Positions 44,026 to 54,909 of a stretch of DNA of 64,000 bases are shown here, piece after piece (positions within the stretch are counted from its first letter, which is position 1; every line of letters begins with the position of its first letter). Origin of the DNA: an uncultured Pelagibacteraceae bacterium (lineage in GTDB: Bacteria > Pseudomonadota > Alphaproteobacteria > Pelagibacterales > Pelagibacteraceae); contig CABZDW010000003.1 in assembly GCA_902524545.1 (NCBI GenBank), forward strand, positions 19,849 to 83,848, written 5' to 3'. The translations under genes were made by a program, and so were the position numbers. The notes beneath the pieces are model-generated. The model made no database searches, was not told the origin of the DNA, and was given only the letters and a program-made list of their open reading frames with translations.

Positions 44026-44615
44026 TTTTTTTGAATTCTTAAATCATCAACAATCAAAATACTTGCGATGACATTCTCAACATCTAATATTTCTTTAGCC
44101 TCTTTTATTACTGACATTTTTTCATCTGATGTTAAAGCTATACCGTATACATAAATTTTCTTTTTATAAGTATCTATCTGGTAGTTAGTTGCCTTTATTT
44201 CCTTATTTAAAATTAAAGCTGTCCTTAATTGTGAAGTGATTAAAATATCTTTTGCAGATTGTTGAAAGTTAAATTTTTCTTTAATTTTGATATCATTTCT
44301 CACAGATCTTGCTCCCTCCGTTTCCCAAGCCAATTTTGTTATTTTTAGTTTTTCTTCTGGATTATTAACTTTACCAGTTAAGAAAATTCTCCCATCCAGG
44401 ACTTTTGATTTAATTGATAAAAAATATTTTTTATCCATTATTAATAATCTTGCTGACAAGTTTTTTTGCATTATAGAGTCATCAATCTGTGTTCCCAAAG
44501 ATCTTGGATCTAAAGCAACAGACACTCCTGTCCCGAAAATGCCCTTAGAGGAAACACCAACACATCCTGATAAAAATAATGTTACACATATTAATATAAA
44601 AATTTTAAACTTCAT
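44022..44615 (-). CDS. BON-domain lipoprotein
   Basis: lipobox LSGC; two BON repeats (SIKSKVLDGRIFLTGKV..., YQIDTYKKKIYVYGIA). Confidence 0.87.
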   Translation of the reverse strand: MKFKIFILICVTLFLSGCVGVSSKGIFGTGVSVALDPRSLGTQIDDSIMQKNLSARLLIMDKKYFLSIKSKVLDGRIFLTGKVNNPEEKLKITKLAWETEGARSVRNDIKIKEKFNFQQSAKDILITSQLRTALILNKEIKATNYQIDTYKKKIYVYGIALTSDEKMSVIKEAKEILDVENVIASILIVDDLRIQKN

Positions 44616-45468
44616 TTTTTATCTGTAAGCAAAAGTCGTAAATTTTTTTTTTAGGTATATTATTATTTTGAGAAATTAAATTTACGATTTCTCTAATGCT
44701 TAATTTTTTAATCATTTTTCTTATATTATTCTTATCTGATTCACTTAATAAAAGAGAACTTTTTTTTACTCTTTTTTTTTCAGATATCACTAAAGTTAAT
44801 TCACCTTTTAAGTTTTCATCAAAAAGTTTCAAGTCATCAACTTTGTATCTTAAATATTCCTCATAAAATTTTGTCATTTCTCTACATATCAAAATATCTC
44901 TTTCAGAAAAATTATTTTTAATAAAGGGAATAGCTTTATTTATTTTTTTTGGAGAGATAAAAAAAACAATAGATGAATTTAGTTGGGTCAGAAATTTTAA
45001 ATCATTTTTAATATCTTTTAGTTTTGTTGGAAAGAATCCATAAAAAAAATATTTTTCAGAAAAACCACTAATAGATACAGCAGTGCTTACTGCAGAGGGT
45101 CCCGGTAATGGAAAGATATTTATTTTTTCTTCAACACACTCTTTTATCAAAATAGCTCCAGGGTCTGATATTCCTGGCGTGCCAGCATCTGATATTAAAG
45201 ATATAATTTTATCATTTATCAAATAATTTATAATTGTAGATAAATTTTTCTTCTCATTAAATTTGTGATTGGGTAATAATTTTGATTTGACATCAAATTT
45301 TTTCAATAATTTTCTCGAAATTCGCGTGTCTTCACATAAAATGAAATCTGATTTTTTTAAAATTTCTGTTGCTCGATAAGTAATATCCCCTAAATTTCCA
45401 ATGGGAGTGGGTATTATATATAAACCTTTTTTAATTTCTTTATTTTGAAATTTAGGGTTTACAGTCAT
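44605..45468 (-). CDS. rsmI: 16S rRNA (cytidine(1402)-2'-O)-methyltransferase
   Basis: LYIIPTPIGNLGDITYRA, CEDTR, SDAGTPGISDPG, PGPSA. Confidence 0.96.
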   Translation of the reverse strand: MTVNPKFQNKEIKKGLYIIPTPIGNLGDITYRATEILKKSDFILCEDTRISRKLLKKFDVKSKLLPNHKFNEKKNLSTIINYLINDKIISLISDAGTPGISDPGAILIKECVEEKINIFPLPGPSAVSTAVSISGFSEKYFFYGFFPTKLKDIKNDLKFLTQLNSSIVFFISPKKINKAIPFIKNNFSERDILICREMTKFYEEYLRYKVDDLKLFDENLKGELTLVISEKKRVKKSSLLLSESDKNNIRKMIKKLSIREIVNLISQNNNIPKKKIYDFCLQIKNEV

Positions 45469-45502
45469 AATTATACAATACTAAAATTATATAAATCATT
45501 AA

Positions 45503-46657
45503 ATGAATAAATTTTTTAAAATTCTTTTTTCTATATTTTTGGTTTTATTATTAGGAACATCTATTTCGTATTCCGAAGAAACAAAAATTAAAATTGGGGT
45601 GTTGGTGCCACTATCAGGAGAAAACGCGTCCTTAGGAAAACAAATACTTAATTCAATAAGAATGGCCTTAATTGATATAAAAAATAATGACATAGAGATA
45701 TATCCTAAAGATACTAGATCCAATCCTGATGTAACATTACGTTCGGCTTTAGAGTTTGAGAAGATGGGAATATCATTAGTTATAGGTCCAGTTTTTCATA
45801 AAAATTTATTTTTTTTGGATAAAGTAAAAAGTATAACTTTTTTATCTCTTACAAACAGAACTTTAGATCTTCATAAAAATATTATTAGCAGTGGTATCAA
45901 CTCCTCTTCACAATTAAATACAATTAAAAAATTTTTGGAAAAAAGTGGGATAAAAAAAACAATTTTTTTAATTCCAAATTTAAATTATGACCAAGAAATT
46001 AAAAAGGGAATTAAAGAGTCAAAGATAAAATTTTTTAAACAATACAAATATGATATTGATCCTACTAAATTAACAAAACAAATAGAAAAAATCACAAATT
46101 ATGGAATTAGAAAACAAAATCTATTAGATGAAATATCACGAGTTAAAAATTCTGATGATCCAAATAAAGAAAGAGTTATAGAGAATCTTGAAAAAAAATA
46201 TACGCTTGGAAATGTAAAATTTGACTCTGTTATAATTACAGATTTTGATGAAAGTTTAAAAAGTGTCGTTACCTCATTACTGTATACTGATGTATCACCA
46301 AAAAATAAATATATAATTACTTTAAACCAATGGTTTGATCAAAGTTTATTAAAGGAAAAGAATTTACAGCCAATTTATTATCCTTCAATTAATAAACAAA
46401 ATTTGGATGAGTTTACTGATAAATTTTTTAAAAAATTTAATTATAAACCAAGTTACTTGTCATTACTGTGTTATGATTTAGTAGGATTAATATATTACCT
46501 ATCTCTTAAAAATGAAGGTTTAGAAATAGGTAAATCATTTAAAACCCAAAATACATTTAAAGGTAAAATAGGAGTTTTTGAAATTAAAGATAATAAAATT
46601 AATCATCAATTAAATTTTTATGAAATTAATAACGGAAAACTCATAGAAATTTTTTAA
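45503..46657 (+). CDS. LpoA/LppC-like periplasmic binding fold protein
   Basis: signal peptide; KIGVLVPLSGENASLGKQILNSIRMAL. Confidence 0.85.
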   Translation: MNKFFKILFSIFLVLLLGTSISYSEETKIKIGVLVPLSGENASLGKQILNSIRMALIDIKNNDIEIYPKDTRSNPDVTLRSALEFEKMGISLVIGPVFHKNLFFLDKVKSITFLSLTNRTLDLHKNIISSGINSSSQLNTIKKFLEKSGIKKTIFLIPNLNYDQEIKKGIKESKIKFFKQYKYDIDPTKLTKQIEKITNYGIRKQNLLDEISRVKNSDDPNKERVIENLEKKYTLGNVKFDSVIITDFDESLKSVVTSLLYTDVSPKNKYIITLNQWFDQSLLKEKNLQPIYYPSINKQNLDEFTDKFFKKFNYKPSYLSLLCYDLVGLIYYLSLKNEGLEIGKSFKTQNTFKGKIGVFEIKDNKINHQLNFYEINNGKLIEIF

Positions 46658-47243
46658 TCTTTTTAAATGCAATTGATCTATGGTCGATTTTACATTTACT
46701 AGAAAACTTCATTTCACCAAATGTTTGTCTTTTTTTTTGTGGGATAAAAATTGGATCATATCCAAAACCATTTTTTCCTCTAATTTTAGTTGATATAGAA
46801 CCTTCGATTTTTCCAACAACACTTGCAATTATTTTATCTAAATAACAGATTGACAGTGCACATACAAATCTTGCTTTGATATTTTTAATTTTCCAATTTT
46901 TATCTTTTTTATTTAACTCTCTATATACTCTATTAATTGCTTTCCTAAAATCTCCCTTAGGTCCCGCCCATCTAGCTGAAAAAATTCCAGGTTTTTTATT
47001 CAAACAATCTATTTCAAGACCAGAGTCATCAGCAATACAAACTAAATTTGATTTTTTTGAAAAATACTTTGATTTAATTAATGAATTTTCCTTAAATGTT
47101 CGACCATTCTCTACAGGGCTTTTAAGATTAAAATCTGATGTAGAGAAAATTTTAATTGATTTTGGTAATAAACCCTTAATTTCCCTAAGTTTTCCCTTAT
47201 TATTTGTACCAATTAATATTTTTGATATTTTTTTTTTTAACAT
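46641..47243 (-). CDS. rdgB: non-canonical purine NTP pyrophosphatase (RdgB/HAM1)
   Basis: IGTNNKGKLREI, ADDSGLEIDCL, FGYDPIFIP. Confidence 0.94.
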   Translation of the reverse strand: MLKKKISKILIGTNNKGKLREIKGLLPKSIKIFSTSDFNLKSPVENGRTFKENSLIKSKYFSKKSNLVCIADDSGLEIDCLNKKPGIFSARWAGPKGDFRKAINRVYRELNKKDKNWKIKNIKARFVCALSICYLDKIIASVVGKIEGSISTKIRGKNGFGYDPIFIPQKKRQTFGEMKFSSKCKIDHRSIAFKKIKKFL

Positions 47244-47271
47244 CTAGAAATTCCTGGATTTCTTACCATAT
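47244..47271 (+). promoter_or_regulatory. candidate sigma32 (RpoH) promoter for grpE: CTAGAAA-N13-TACCATAT
   Basis: 6/7 to CTTGAAA and about 6/8 to CCCCATNT with 13-bp spacing. Confidence 0.45.
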
Positions 47272-47279
47272 AAGCTTTT

Positions 47280-47921
47280 ATGGAAAAAGAAGAAAAAGAA
47301 AATATCCAAAATGAAAATTTAGCTTCGGAAGAAAATAACCAATCTATTCATCATGGAAATCAAATAAATGATGATGCAGATAAAAAAAAAGAAAAAAATA
47401 AAAAAGAATTAACGCCAGAAGAAAAAATTTTAGAGTTAGAAGATAAACTTGCTAGAACATTTGCTGAAATGGAAAACCAGAGACGAAGATTTGAAAAAGA
47501 AAAAGAAGATGCTTTTGAATACGGTGGTTTTTCTTTCGCTAAAGAAGCACTAACCCTAATAGATAACTTTGAAAGATCCAAGATTATTCTAGAAAGTGAT
47601 GACAAGCTAAAAGATACTAACGCACTTAAAAAAACTTTAGAGCATTTTGATATAATTCACAAAGATCTAATATCTATATTTAAAAAAAATGACATCAAAC
47701 AAATTGATAGTCTTAATAAAAAACTAGATCCAAACCTTCATCAAGCAATGATGGAAATTGAGGATGATACAAAGGAGCCAGGGACAATTGTTCAAGAAAT
47801 TCAAAAAGGTTTCACAATTAAAAATCGGTTATTAAGGCCCTCTTTAGTTGGCGTAGCTAAGAAAACTCAAGAAAAAACAACTAAAAATGACGAAAGTAAA
47901 GAAAATCCAGAGATTAAATAA
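47280..47921 (+). CDS. grpE: nucleotide exchange factor GrpE
   Basis: LARTFAEMENQRRRFEKEKEDA, DPNLHQAMMEI; upstream of dnaK. Confidence 0.94.
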   Translation: MEKEEKENIQNENLASEENNQSIHHGNQINDDADKKKEKNKKELTPEEKILELEDKLARTFAEMENQRRRFEKEKEDAFEYGGFSFAKEALTLIDNFERSKIILESDDKLKDTNALKKTLEHFDIIHKDLISIFKKNDIKQIDSLNKKLDPNLHQAMMEIEDDTKEPGTIVQEIQKGFTIKNRLLRPSLVGVAKKTQEKTTKNDESKENPEIK

Positions 47922-47981
47922 TGCTTAAGACAACTTGTAGAATTAAAAATAACACATATATGACGATAAGAATTAAATATT

Positions 47982-49907
47982 ATGAGTAAAATTATTGGAA
48001 TAGATTTAGGTACAACCAACTCATGCGTGGCTATTATGGAAGGTAGCCAGGCAAAAGTTTTAGAAAATGCTGAAGGTGCTAGAACAACACCATCAGTTGT
48101 TGCATTTACTGATGGAGAAGAAAAATTAATTGGACAACCAGCTAAAAGACAAGCGGTAACCAACCCAGAAAATACAATTTTTGCAGTTAAAAGACTTATT
48201 GGAAGAAACTTTGACGATCCATCTGTTAAAAAAGACATAGATGCTGCTCCATTTAAAATTGTTAATTCAGAAAAAGGTGATGCTTGGATAGAATCTAAAG
48301 GAGAAAAATATTCTCCCTCACAAATCTCAGCTTTTATTTTACAAAAAATGAAAGAAACAGCAGAAAAATATTTAGGCCAAGCAGTTACAAAAGCTGTAAT
48401 TACTGTTCCAGCTTACTTTAATGATGCTCAAAGACAAGCAACAAAAGATGCTGGAAAAATTGCAGGTCTAGAAGTTCTAAGAATTATAAATGAGCCCACT
48501 GCTGCATCATTAGCTTATGGTTTAGATAAAAAACAAAATAAAAAAATTGCGGTTTATGATTTAGGCGGTGGCACATTTGATGTTTCAATACTTGAACTTG
48601 GTGACGGAGTTTTTGAGGTTAAATCAACTAACGGTGATACATTTTTAGGTGGTGAGGATTTTGATAACAATATAGTTGAATATTTAATTGCAGAATTTAA
48701 AAAAGATAATGGAATAGATTTAAAATCAGATAAACTTGCTCTTCAAAGATTAAAAGAAGCTGCAGAAAAAGCTAAAATTGAATTATCTTCAGCAGAACAG
48801 ACTGATATTAATTTACCATTTATCACAGCTGACAAAACTGGACCAAAACATATTAATCTAAAACTTACAAGGGCCAAACTTGAGGCACTAGTCGAAGATC
48901 TTATAGCTAAAACAATGCCGCCTTGTAAAACAGCATTAAAAGATGCGGGTATCACAGCCAATGAAATTGACGAAGTTGTGATGGTTGGTGGTATGACTAG
49001 AATGCCAAAGGTAATTGAGGAAGTTAAGAATTTTTTTGGAAAAGAACCTAATAAAAGTGTTAACCCTGATGAAGTTGTAGCAATGGGTGCTGCAATTCAA
49101 GCAGGTGTTCTTCAAGGTGATGTTAAAGATGTATTATTGTTAGATGTAACACCTCTCTCTTTAGGTATTGAAACTTTAGGTGGAGTATCTACAAAATTAA
49201 TCGAAAAGAATACAACAATACCCACTAAAAAAAGCCAAGTATTTTCAACTGCTGAGGATAACCAACCTGCTGTTTCTATTAGAGTGCTGCAAGGTGAGAG
49301 GGAGATGGCGACTGATAATAAAATTTTAGGAAACTTTGAACTTGTTGGAATTGCACCTGCTCCTAGAGGTGTTCCGCAAATTGAAGTAACATTTGATATT
49401 GATGCAAACGGTATTGTTAATGTCTCAGCAAAAGATAAGGGTACTGGTAAAGAGCAAAAAATCCAAATTCAAGCTTCGGGTGGTTTAAGTGATGAAGAAA
49501 TTGAAAAAATGGTTAAGGATGCTGAAGCTAACAAAGATGCTGACAAAAAGAAAAGGGAGTCTGTAGATGTAAGAAATCAAGCAGACACTTTAATTCATTC
49601 TACAGATAAAAATCTTAAAGAGCACGGCTCTAAGGTATCTGATGCTGACAAAAAGACTATTGAGGATGCTTCAAGTCAATTAAAAGAAGCTCTTAAAGGT
49701 GAAAACACTGATGATATTAAGAAAAAAACTGAAACACTAGTTCAAGCTTCAATGAAACTTGGAGAAGCAATATATAAATCACAACAAAACACAAAACCAG
49801 ATTCTAACAAGGATGATGGCAAAGATGATAAGGGGAAAAAAGAGGATAATGTTGTTGATGCTGATTTTGAGGAAGTAAAAGACGAGAATAAAGAGAAGAG
49901 CGCTTAA
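47982..49907 (+). CDS. dnaK: molecular chaperone DnaK
   Basis: [34 protein letters not shown]. Confidence 0.99.
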   Translation: MSKIIGIDLGTTNSCVAIMEGSQAKVLENAEGARTTPSVVAFTDGEEKLIGQPAKRQAVTNPENTIFAVKRLIGRNFDDPSVKKDIDAAPFKIVNSEKGDAWIESKGEKYSPSQISAFILQKMKETAEKYLGQAVTKAVITVPAYFNDAQRQATKDAGKIAGLEVLRIINEPTAASLAYGLDKKQNKKIAVYDLGGGTFDVSILELGDGVFEVKSTNGDTFLGGEDFDNNIVEYLIAEFKKDNGIDLKSDKLALQRLKEAAEKAKIELSSAEQTDINLPFITADKTGPKHINLKLTRAKLEALVEDLIAKTMPPCKTALKDAGITANEIDEVVMVGGMTRMPKVIEEVKNFFGKEPNKSVNPDEVVAMGAAIQAGVLQGDVKDVLLLDVTPLSLGIETLGGVSTKLIEKNTTIPTKKSQVFSTAEDNQPAVSIRVLQGEREMATDNKILGNFELVGIAPAPRGVPQIEVTFDIDANGIVNVSAKDKGTGKEQKIQIQASGGLSDEEIEKMVKDAEANKDADKKKRESVDVRNQADTLIHSTDKNLKEHGSKVSDADKKTIEDASSQLKEALKGENTDDIKKKTETLVQASMKLGEAIYKSQQNTKPDSNKDDGKDDKGKKEDNVVDADFEEVKDENKEKSA

Positions 49908-49934
49908 CATACATTTATCTTCCGAGGTATATAA

Positions 49935-51071
49935 ATGGCAAAAAGAGATTATTATGAGGTCCTCGGTGTAGATAAAAGCGCATCCCCTGAAGAACTAAAA
50001 TCTGCATATAGAAAATTAGCTGTAAAATATCATCCAGATAAAAATCCTGACGATAGGGGAGCTGAAGAAAAATTTAAGGAAGCTAGTGAGGCTTACGGTA
50101 TTCTTTCCGATAAATCAAAAAAAGAGAATTATGATAACTTTGGTCATGCCGCCTTTGAAAATGGTGGTAGTGGCCAAGGTGGATTTGGGGGTTTTGGAGG
50201 ATTCAGTGGTGCAGATTTTTCAGACATATTTGAAGATTTTTTTGGCGACTTTGGAGGTGGAAGAAGAAGCTCTGGGAGAAGAAATTCAAACAATAGAGGA
50301 TCAGATCTAAGATATGATTTATCAATTACATTAGAAGAAGCTTTCGCAGGGAAGAAACAAAATATCCAATTTTCGACATCTGAAAAATGTACCACATGTA
50401 AAGGAAATGGATCTAGGCCAGGATCTAGTCCTGATAGATGTACTTATTGCGGAGGGAATGGAAGAGTAAGATCTAATCAAGGTTTTTTTACAGTTCAACA
50501 AACATGTCCTCAATGTGCGGGTAGTGGAGAAGAAATAACTAATCCTTGCTCAATCTGTAATGGACAAGGAAATACTCAAATCTCAAAAAAAATATCTGTA
50601 ACAATACCAAAAGGTGTTGATGATGGAACGAGAATTAGACTTGCTGGTAAAGGTGAGGCTGGAACAAGGGGAGGTACCAGTGGTGATTTATATTTATTTA
50701 TAAATGTTAAATCTCATGAATTATTTAAAAGATCTGATGTAAACTTATTTTTTGAATTTCCAATTTCCATAGCAGATGCAGCACTTGGTACAACAATAGA
50801 AATCCCAACAATAGATGGTAAAAAAGCAAAAATTAAGATACCCGATGGAACTCAAGATGGTAAACAATTTAGGTTAAAAGGTAAAGGCATGCCTTTTATG
50901 CGTAGAGGAGATTTTGGAGATTTATATGTTCAAATTAAAACGGAAGTTCCAGTTTATTTAAATAAAGAGCAGAAAAGTCTTTTAGAAAAATTTAGGGAAA
51001 TAGAGAATGAAAAATCTAACCCAAGTATCAAAAAATTTTTTAAAAAAGCAAAAGATTTTTGGAAAAATTAA
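49935..51071 (+). CDS. dnaJ: molecular chaperone DnaJ
   Basis: J domain HPD, four CxxCxGxG zinc repeats. Confidence 0.98.
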   Translation: MAKRDYYEVLGVDKSASPEELKSAYRKLAVKYHPDKNPDDRGAEEKFKEASEAYGILSDKSKKENYDNFGHAAFENGGSGQGGFGGFGGFSGADFSDIFEDFFGDFGGGRRSSGRRNSNNRGSDLRYDLSITLEEAFAGKKQNIQFSTSEKCTTCKGNGSRPGSSPDRCTYCGGNGRVRSNQGFFTVQQTCPQCAGSGEEITNPCSICNGQGNTQISKKISVTIPKGVDDGTRIRLAGKGEAGTRGGTSGDLYLFINVKSHELFKRSDVNLFFEFPISIADAALGTTIEIPTIDGKKAKIKIPDGTQDGKQFRLKGKGMPFMRRGDFGDLYVQIKTEVPVYLNKEQKSLLEKFREIENEKSNPSIKKFFKKAKDFWKN

Positions 51072-51140
51072 ATTATTCAAATTTAGTTAATCATAAGATA
51101 TTTAAGTTGAAATAATTAATACCTAGTTTAATAAATAAAT

Positions 51141-51983
51141 ATGATTATCTGGATTGCTTCATACCCAAAAAGCGGAAATACTTGGATAAGGTCTTTTCTG
51201 ACTGCATATTATTTTTGCGATAACGGAATTTTTGACATTGGTAAACTAAATTTAATACAAGATTATCCAAATAAACAATTTTTTAATGAAAAAGTTAAAG
51301 AAGGTGAAATACACAAACATTGGGAAACTTCACAAAAAGATATTTGTGATCAGAAGAAAGTAAAGTTTTTAAAAACCCACAACTCATTAATAACAGCTTT
51401 TGGAAATGAATTTACAAAACCCGAATATTCTTTAGGGGTTATTTATATCATTCGAGATCCTAGAAATATAATTACTTCGGTTAAAAATCATAATGATTTC
51501 GATACTTATGATGAAGCATTGAAATATATGCAGAATGAGAACTTAGTACTAAAAGACTACCCACATTTAAAAAATTATGCGAAAACAAATATTGTTAACT
51601 CTTGGAGAATTAATTACCAATCTTGGTTAAGCAATAAATCATTCCGCAGACTAACAATAAGGTACGAGGATATGGTTGAAAATCCAACTCAAACTTTTGA
51701 AAAACTAGTGAATTTTGTTAATATTTTAATGGGGTTTAATAATAAAATTGATAGAGAAAAGCTTAACAATTCTATTAACACTACTAATTTTAAAAGTCTT
51801 CAGAATATAGAAAATGCAGGCAACTTTGGAGAAAACGTATATTCTTTAAAAGACAATAGAAAAATAAAATTCTTTTATCAAGGACCAGAAAATGATTGGA
51901 AAAAAAATCTTGATGAAAGCATGATAAAGAAAATGAATGAATATTATAAAAATGATTTAAAGTTTTTTCAATATGACAACTAA
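51141..51983 (+). CDS. sulfotransferase-domain protein
   Basis: IASYPKSGNTWIRSFL (PAPS-binding), IYIIRDPRNIITSV, RYEDMVENP. Confidence 0.88.
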   Translation: MIIWIASYPKSGNTWIRSFLTAYYFCDNGIFDIGKLNLIQDYPNKQFFNEKVKEGEIHKHWETSQKDICDQKKVKFLKTHNSLITAFGNEFTKPEYSLGVIYIIRDPRNIITSVKNHNDFDTYDEALKYMQNENLVLKDYPHLKNYAKTNIVNSWRINYQSWLSNKSFRRLTIRYEDMVENPTQTFEKLVNFVNILMGFNNKIDREKLNNSINTTNFKSLQNIENAGNFGENVYSLKDNRKIKFFYQGPENDWKKNLDESMIKKMNEYYKNDLKFFQYDN

Positions 51984-52755
51984 AAAAATAAATATATCAA
52001 TTACAGGATGCTTAGGTAGAATGGGACAACAACTAATCAAATCTGCTAGTAGAGACAGTAGATTTAGAATAAGTAGTCTCACAGAAAATAAGACACAAAG
52101 AAAAAAAATCTTAGGTATTTTACCAAAATTAAATAGTTCAGAAGCTTTTAAAAAAAGTAACGTTATAATAGATTTTACAATTCCAAAATGCACACTTGAA
52201 GTTCTTAAGATTGCTGAGAGACAAAAAAAAAGAATGGTAATTGGGACTACGGGCTTCACATTAAAAGAGGAAAATTTAATAAAAAAAATTTCAAAAAAAA
52301 TTCCGATACTCAAAGCTGGAAATATGAGTCTCGGAATTAATCTTTTGATGTATTTAACCGAAATTGCATCAAAATCTCTTGGTAAAAATTTTCTAAGTAA
52401 AGTTTATGAAGCTCATCATAAATTTAAAAAAGATCACCCTTCTGGTACAGCACTTATGTTAGGTGAGGGCATTGCAATAGGGAAAAACAAAAATTTCTTT
52501 GGAATTATAGGTAAGAAATACTTAAATAAAAAAAAATTTCCTTACGGAAAAAGAATAAACTTTAATTCAGTTAGAAAAGGTAAAATTATTGGTGAACATG
52601 AGGTTCTATTTTCAAGTGGTAAAGAAATAATAAGACTTAATCATGAAGCTTTTGATAGAGCGCTATACTCAGAAGGTGCTCTTGCGGCCGCTAATTGGTT
52701 AATGAAGAAAAAACCTGGTTTATATTCTATGCGAGACTTAATGAATTTTAAATAA
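51973..52755 (+). CDS. dapB: 4-hydroxy-tetrahydrodipicolinate reductase
   Basis: TGCLGRMGQQL, EAHHKFKKDHPSGTA. Confidence 0.95.
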   Translation: MTTKKINISITGCLGRMGQQLIKSASRDSRFRISSLTENKTQRKKILGILPKLNSSEAFKKSNVIIDFTIPKCTLEVLKIAERQKKRMVIGTTGFTLKEENLIKKISKKIPILKAGNMSLGINLLMYLTEIASKSLGKNFLSKVYEAHHKFKKDHPSGTALMLGEGIAIGKNKNFFGIIGKKYLNKKKFPYGKRINFNSVRKGKIIGEHEVLFSSGKEIIRLNHEAFDRALYSEGALAAANWLMKKKPGLYSMRDLMNFK

Positions 52756-53408
52756 TGAATGAAATTCAAAGAGCAAAAATAATATTAAAGATACTAAATA
52801 AAACATATCCAACTATTAAAGTCCCCCTTAAAAGTAGAAATGTATTTACTCTATTAATATCTGTTCTTCTTTCTGCTCAGTGTACAGATGTAAATGTAAA
52901 TAATGTAACTAAAAATATTTATCCAAAATATCACAAACCAGAACATTTTGTAAAATTAGGAAGAAAAAAAATAGAGACTTTAATTAAAAAAATCGGTATT
53001 TTTAGGATTAAAGCAAAGAGCATTTACAACTTGTCAAGAATACTAGTCAAGAGTTATAACGGCAAAGTGCCTAAAACTTTTGAAGAGCTTGAAAAATTAC
53101 CAGGTGTAGGACATAAAACTGCTAGTGTAGTAATGTCTCAAGGTTTTGGTCATCCAGCTTTTCCTATTGATACTCACATCCATAGATTGGCCCAAAGATG
53201 GGGGTTAACGAATGGAAAAAATGTTGTTCAAACAGAAAATGATTTAAAAAGATTGTTTCCTAAAAAATGTTGGAACAAATTACATTTACAAATAATCTAC
53301 TATGGTAGGGAATATTGTAAAGCAAGAGATTGTTATGGATTGAGTTGTAAAATTTGTACCTCTTGCTATCCTAATAGAAAAAAACAATTTATTGCAAAAA
53401 AACCTTAA
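52755..53408 (+). CDS. nth: endonuclease III
   Basis: LLSAQCTDVNVN, LEKLPGVGHKTASVV, C-x6-C-x2-C-x5-C Fe-S loop. Confidence 0.96.
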   Translation: MNEIQRAKIILKILNKTYPTIKVPLKSRNVFTLLISVLLSAQCTDVNVNNVTKNIYPKYHKPEHFVKLGRKKIETLIKKIGIFRIKAKSIYNLSRILVKSYNGKVPKTFEELEKLPGVGHKTASVVMSQGFGHPAFPIDTHIHRLAQRWGLTNGKNVVQTENDLKRLFPKKCWNKLHLQIIYYGREYCKARDCYGLSCKICTSCYPNRKKQFIAKKP

Positions 53409-54334
53409 TGAAAATATTAGGTATTGGAAATGCTATTGTTGATGTGCTCTGTAAAGTATCAGATGAATTTTTAACAAAACATTCATTAACAAAGAGTACT
53501 ATGAAATTAATAGATGAAGTAGAATTTAAAAAATTGATAACATCTCTAAAAATTGAAGAAACCATTTCAGGTGGATCAGTTGCTAATTCTATAGTTGGTT
53601 TATCTCAATTAGGAAACCAAGTGGGTTTTATTGGAAAAGTTAGCGATGACGAACTTGGTCAGAAATATGAGGATGGTTTAAAAAAAGAAAAAGTAAAATA
53701 CTTATACAAAAAAAAACAAGAGGAAATGCCTACTGGATCTTGTTTAATTTTAATAACACCTGACTCTGAAAGGACAATGTGCACATTTCTTGGCACTGCT
53801 GGAAGGATTAATGATACTGATATTAAAAAAGAAGATATAAAAAGTGCAGAGATGGTTTTTTTAGAGGGCTATCTGTGGGATGAAGGTGATCCAAAAAAAG
53901 CTTTTGATAAAGCTATTGCTCACTCAAAAAAAGTTGTTATGTCACTATCAGATCTATTTTGTGTAGAAAGACATAAGCCACATTTTATGGAATTAGTTAA
54001 GAATAAATTAGATGTTGTTTTTGCGAATGAAAAAGAAATGTTATCCTTAATTGATTCAAAAACATTTGAGGAAGCCATCTCATTTTCAAAAGAAATTAAA
54101 AAAAGTGTGATAATTACTAGGGGTGAAAAAGGTGCAGTTTCAATAAACGGAAACCAGGTTGTAGAGGTCAATGCCCAATCTAATTTTGAAATAAAAGATT
54201 TGACTGGAGCAGGGGATTTATTCGCTGCCGGATATCTTCATGGTATTATTAACCAATTAAATGTTAAAGAGTGTTTAATTAAAGGAACGGAATTATCTTC
54301 AAAGATTATTCAAAAAATAGGTGCGAGAATTTAA
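53408..54334 (+). CDS. PfkB-family sugar/nucleoside kinase
   Basis: GIGNAIVDVLCKV, GGSVANSI, DLTGAGDLFAAGYL. Confidence 0.92.
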   Translation: MKILGIGNAIVDVLCKVSDEFLTKHSLTKSTMKLIDEVEFKKLITSLKIEETISGGSVANSIVGLSQLGNQVGFIGKVSDDELGQKYEDGLKKEKVKYLYKKKQEEMPTGSCLILITPDSERTMCTFLGTAGRINDTDIKKEDIKSAEMVFLEGYLWDEGDPKKAFDKAIAHSKKVVMSLSDLFCVERHKPHFMELVKNKLDVVFANEKEMLSLIDSKTFEEAISFSKEIKKSVIITRGEKGAVSINGNQVVEVNAQSNFEIKDLTGAGDLFAAGYLHGIINQLNVKECLIKGTELSSKIIQKIGARI

Positions 54335-54337
54335 TCA

Positions 54338-54898
54338 CTAATCTATTGAATAACCATTGCTAGTGTTTAATATAAAACTTTCATTTCCAAAAGTTTCTTT
54401 CATTTTTTTTCTTAATCTATAAATATGCGTTTCAACAGTATGTGTATCCAAATCTGGTGAATAATCCCAGACCGTTTTTTGCAATTCTTTAACCGACACA
54501 TGCTTTTTATCTTTAATAAAGATTATTAAATTTGTTTCTCTTTCAGTTAAATTTAAAATTTTATTCCCATGTGAAATTTTTCTAGAATTCAAATCTAAAT
54601 TATAATCTCCTATCTTTATGTGTGATTGATCTAAAAATTTATTTTTTAAAAACTTAATATTGATTATTTCAACAAACTTTTCAAATTTAATTGGTATATT
54701 TTCTAAGATTAAATTATTTTTAATTCCTTCAATTTTTTTTTTTGAAATAATTAAATAGTTTTTGTTGGGATCATGCTTTAATTCTTTAAAATCGTTGTTG
54801 TTGGTTTGAATAATCTCAAAATTTAAATTTTCACTAATTTCATTTAATATTTGGTATAAAATTTGATATTCGTATATTATTAAAATTCGGGAATTCAT
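54338..54898 (-). CDS. OmpR/PhoB-type winged-helix regulator with degenerate receiver
   Basis: C-terminal LTERETNLIIFIKDKKHVSVKELQKTVWDYSPDLDTHTVETHIYRLRKK; N-terminus lacks an evident phospho-acceptor motif. Confidence 0.82.
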   Translation of the reverse strand: MNSRILIIYEYQILYQILNEISENLNFEIIQTNNNDFKELKHDPNKNYLIISKKKIEGIKNNLILENIPIKFEKFVEIINIKFLKNKFLDQSHIKIGDYNLDLNSRKISHGNKILNLTERETNLIIFIKDKKHVSVKELQKTVWDYSPDLDTHTVETHIYRLRKKMKETFGNESFILNTSNGYSID

Positions 54899-54909
54899 TT
54901 TTTTAAGAT

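Noticed and set aside
47922-47981. Second RpoH promoter before dnaK
   Set aside because: CTTGTAG...ACACATAT has weak matches and a short 11-bp spacer; not convincing
50161-50300. Gly-rich repeat in dnaJ
   Set aside because: Normal G/F region of DnaJ, not a novel repeat
50144-50395. 83-aa minus-strand Pro/Ser-rich ORF in dnaJ
   Set aside because: Mirror of the Gly-rich linker of DnaJ; not an independent gene
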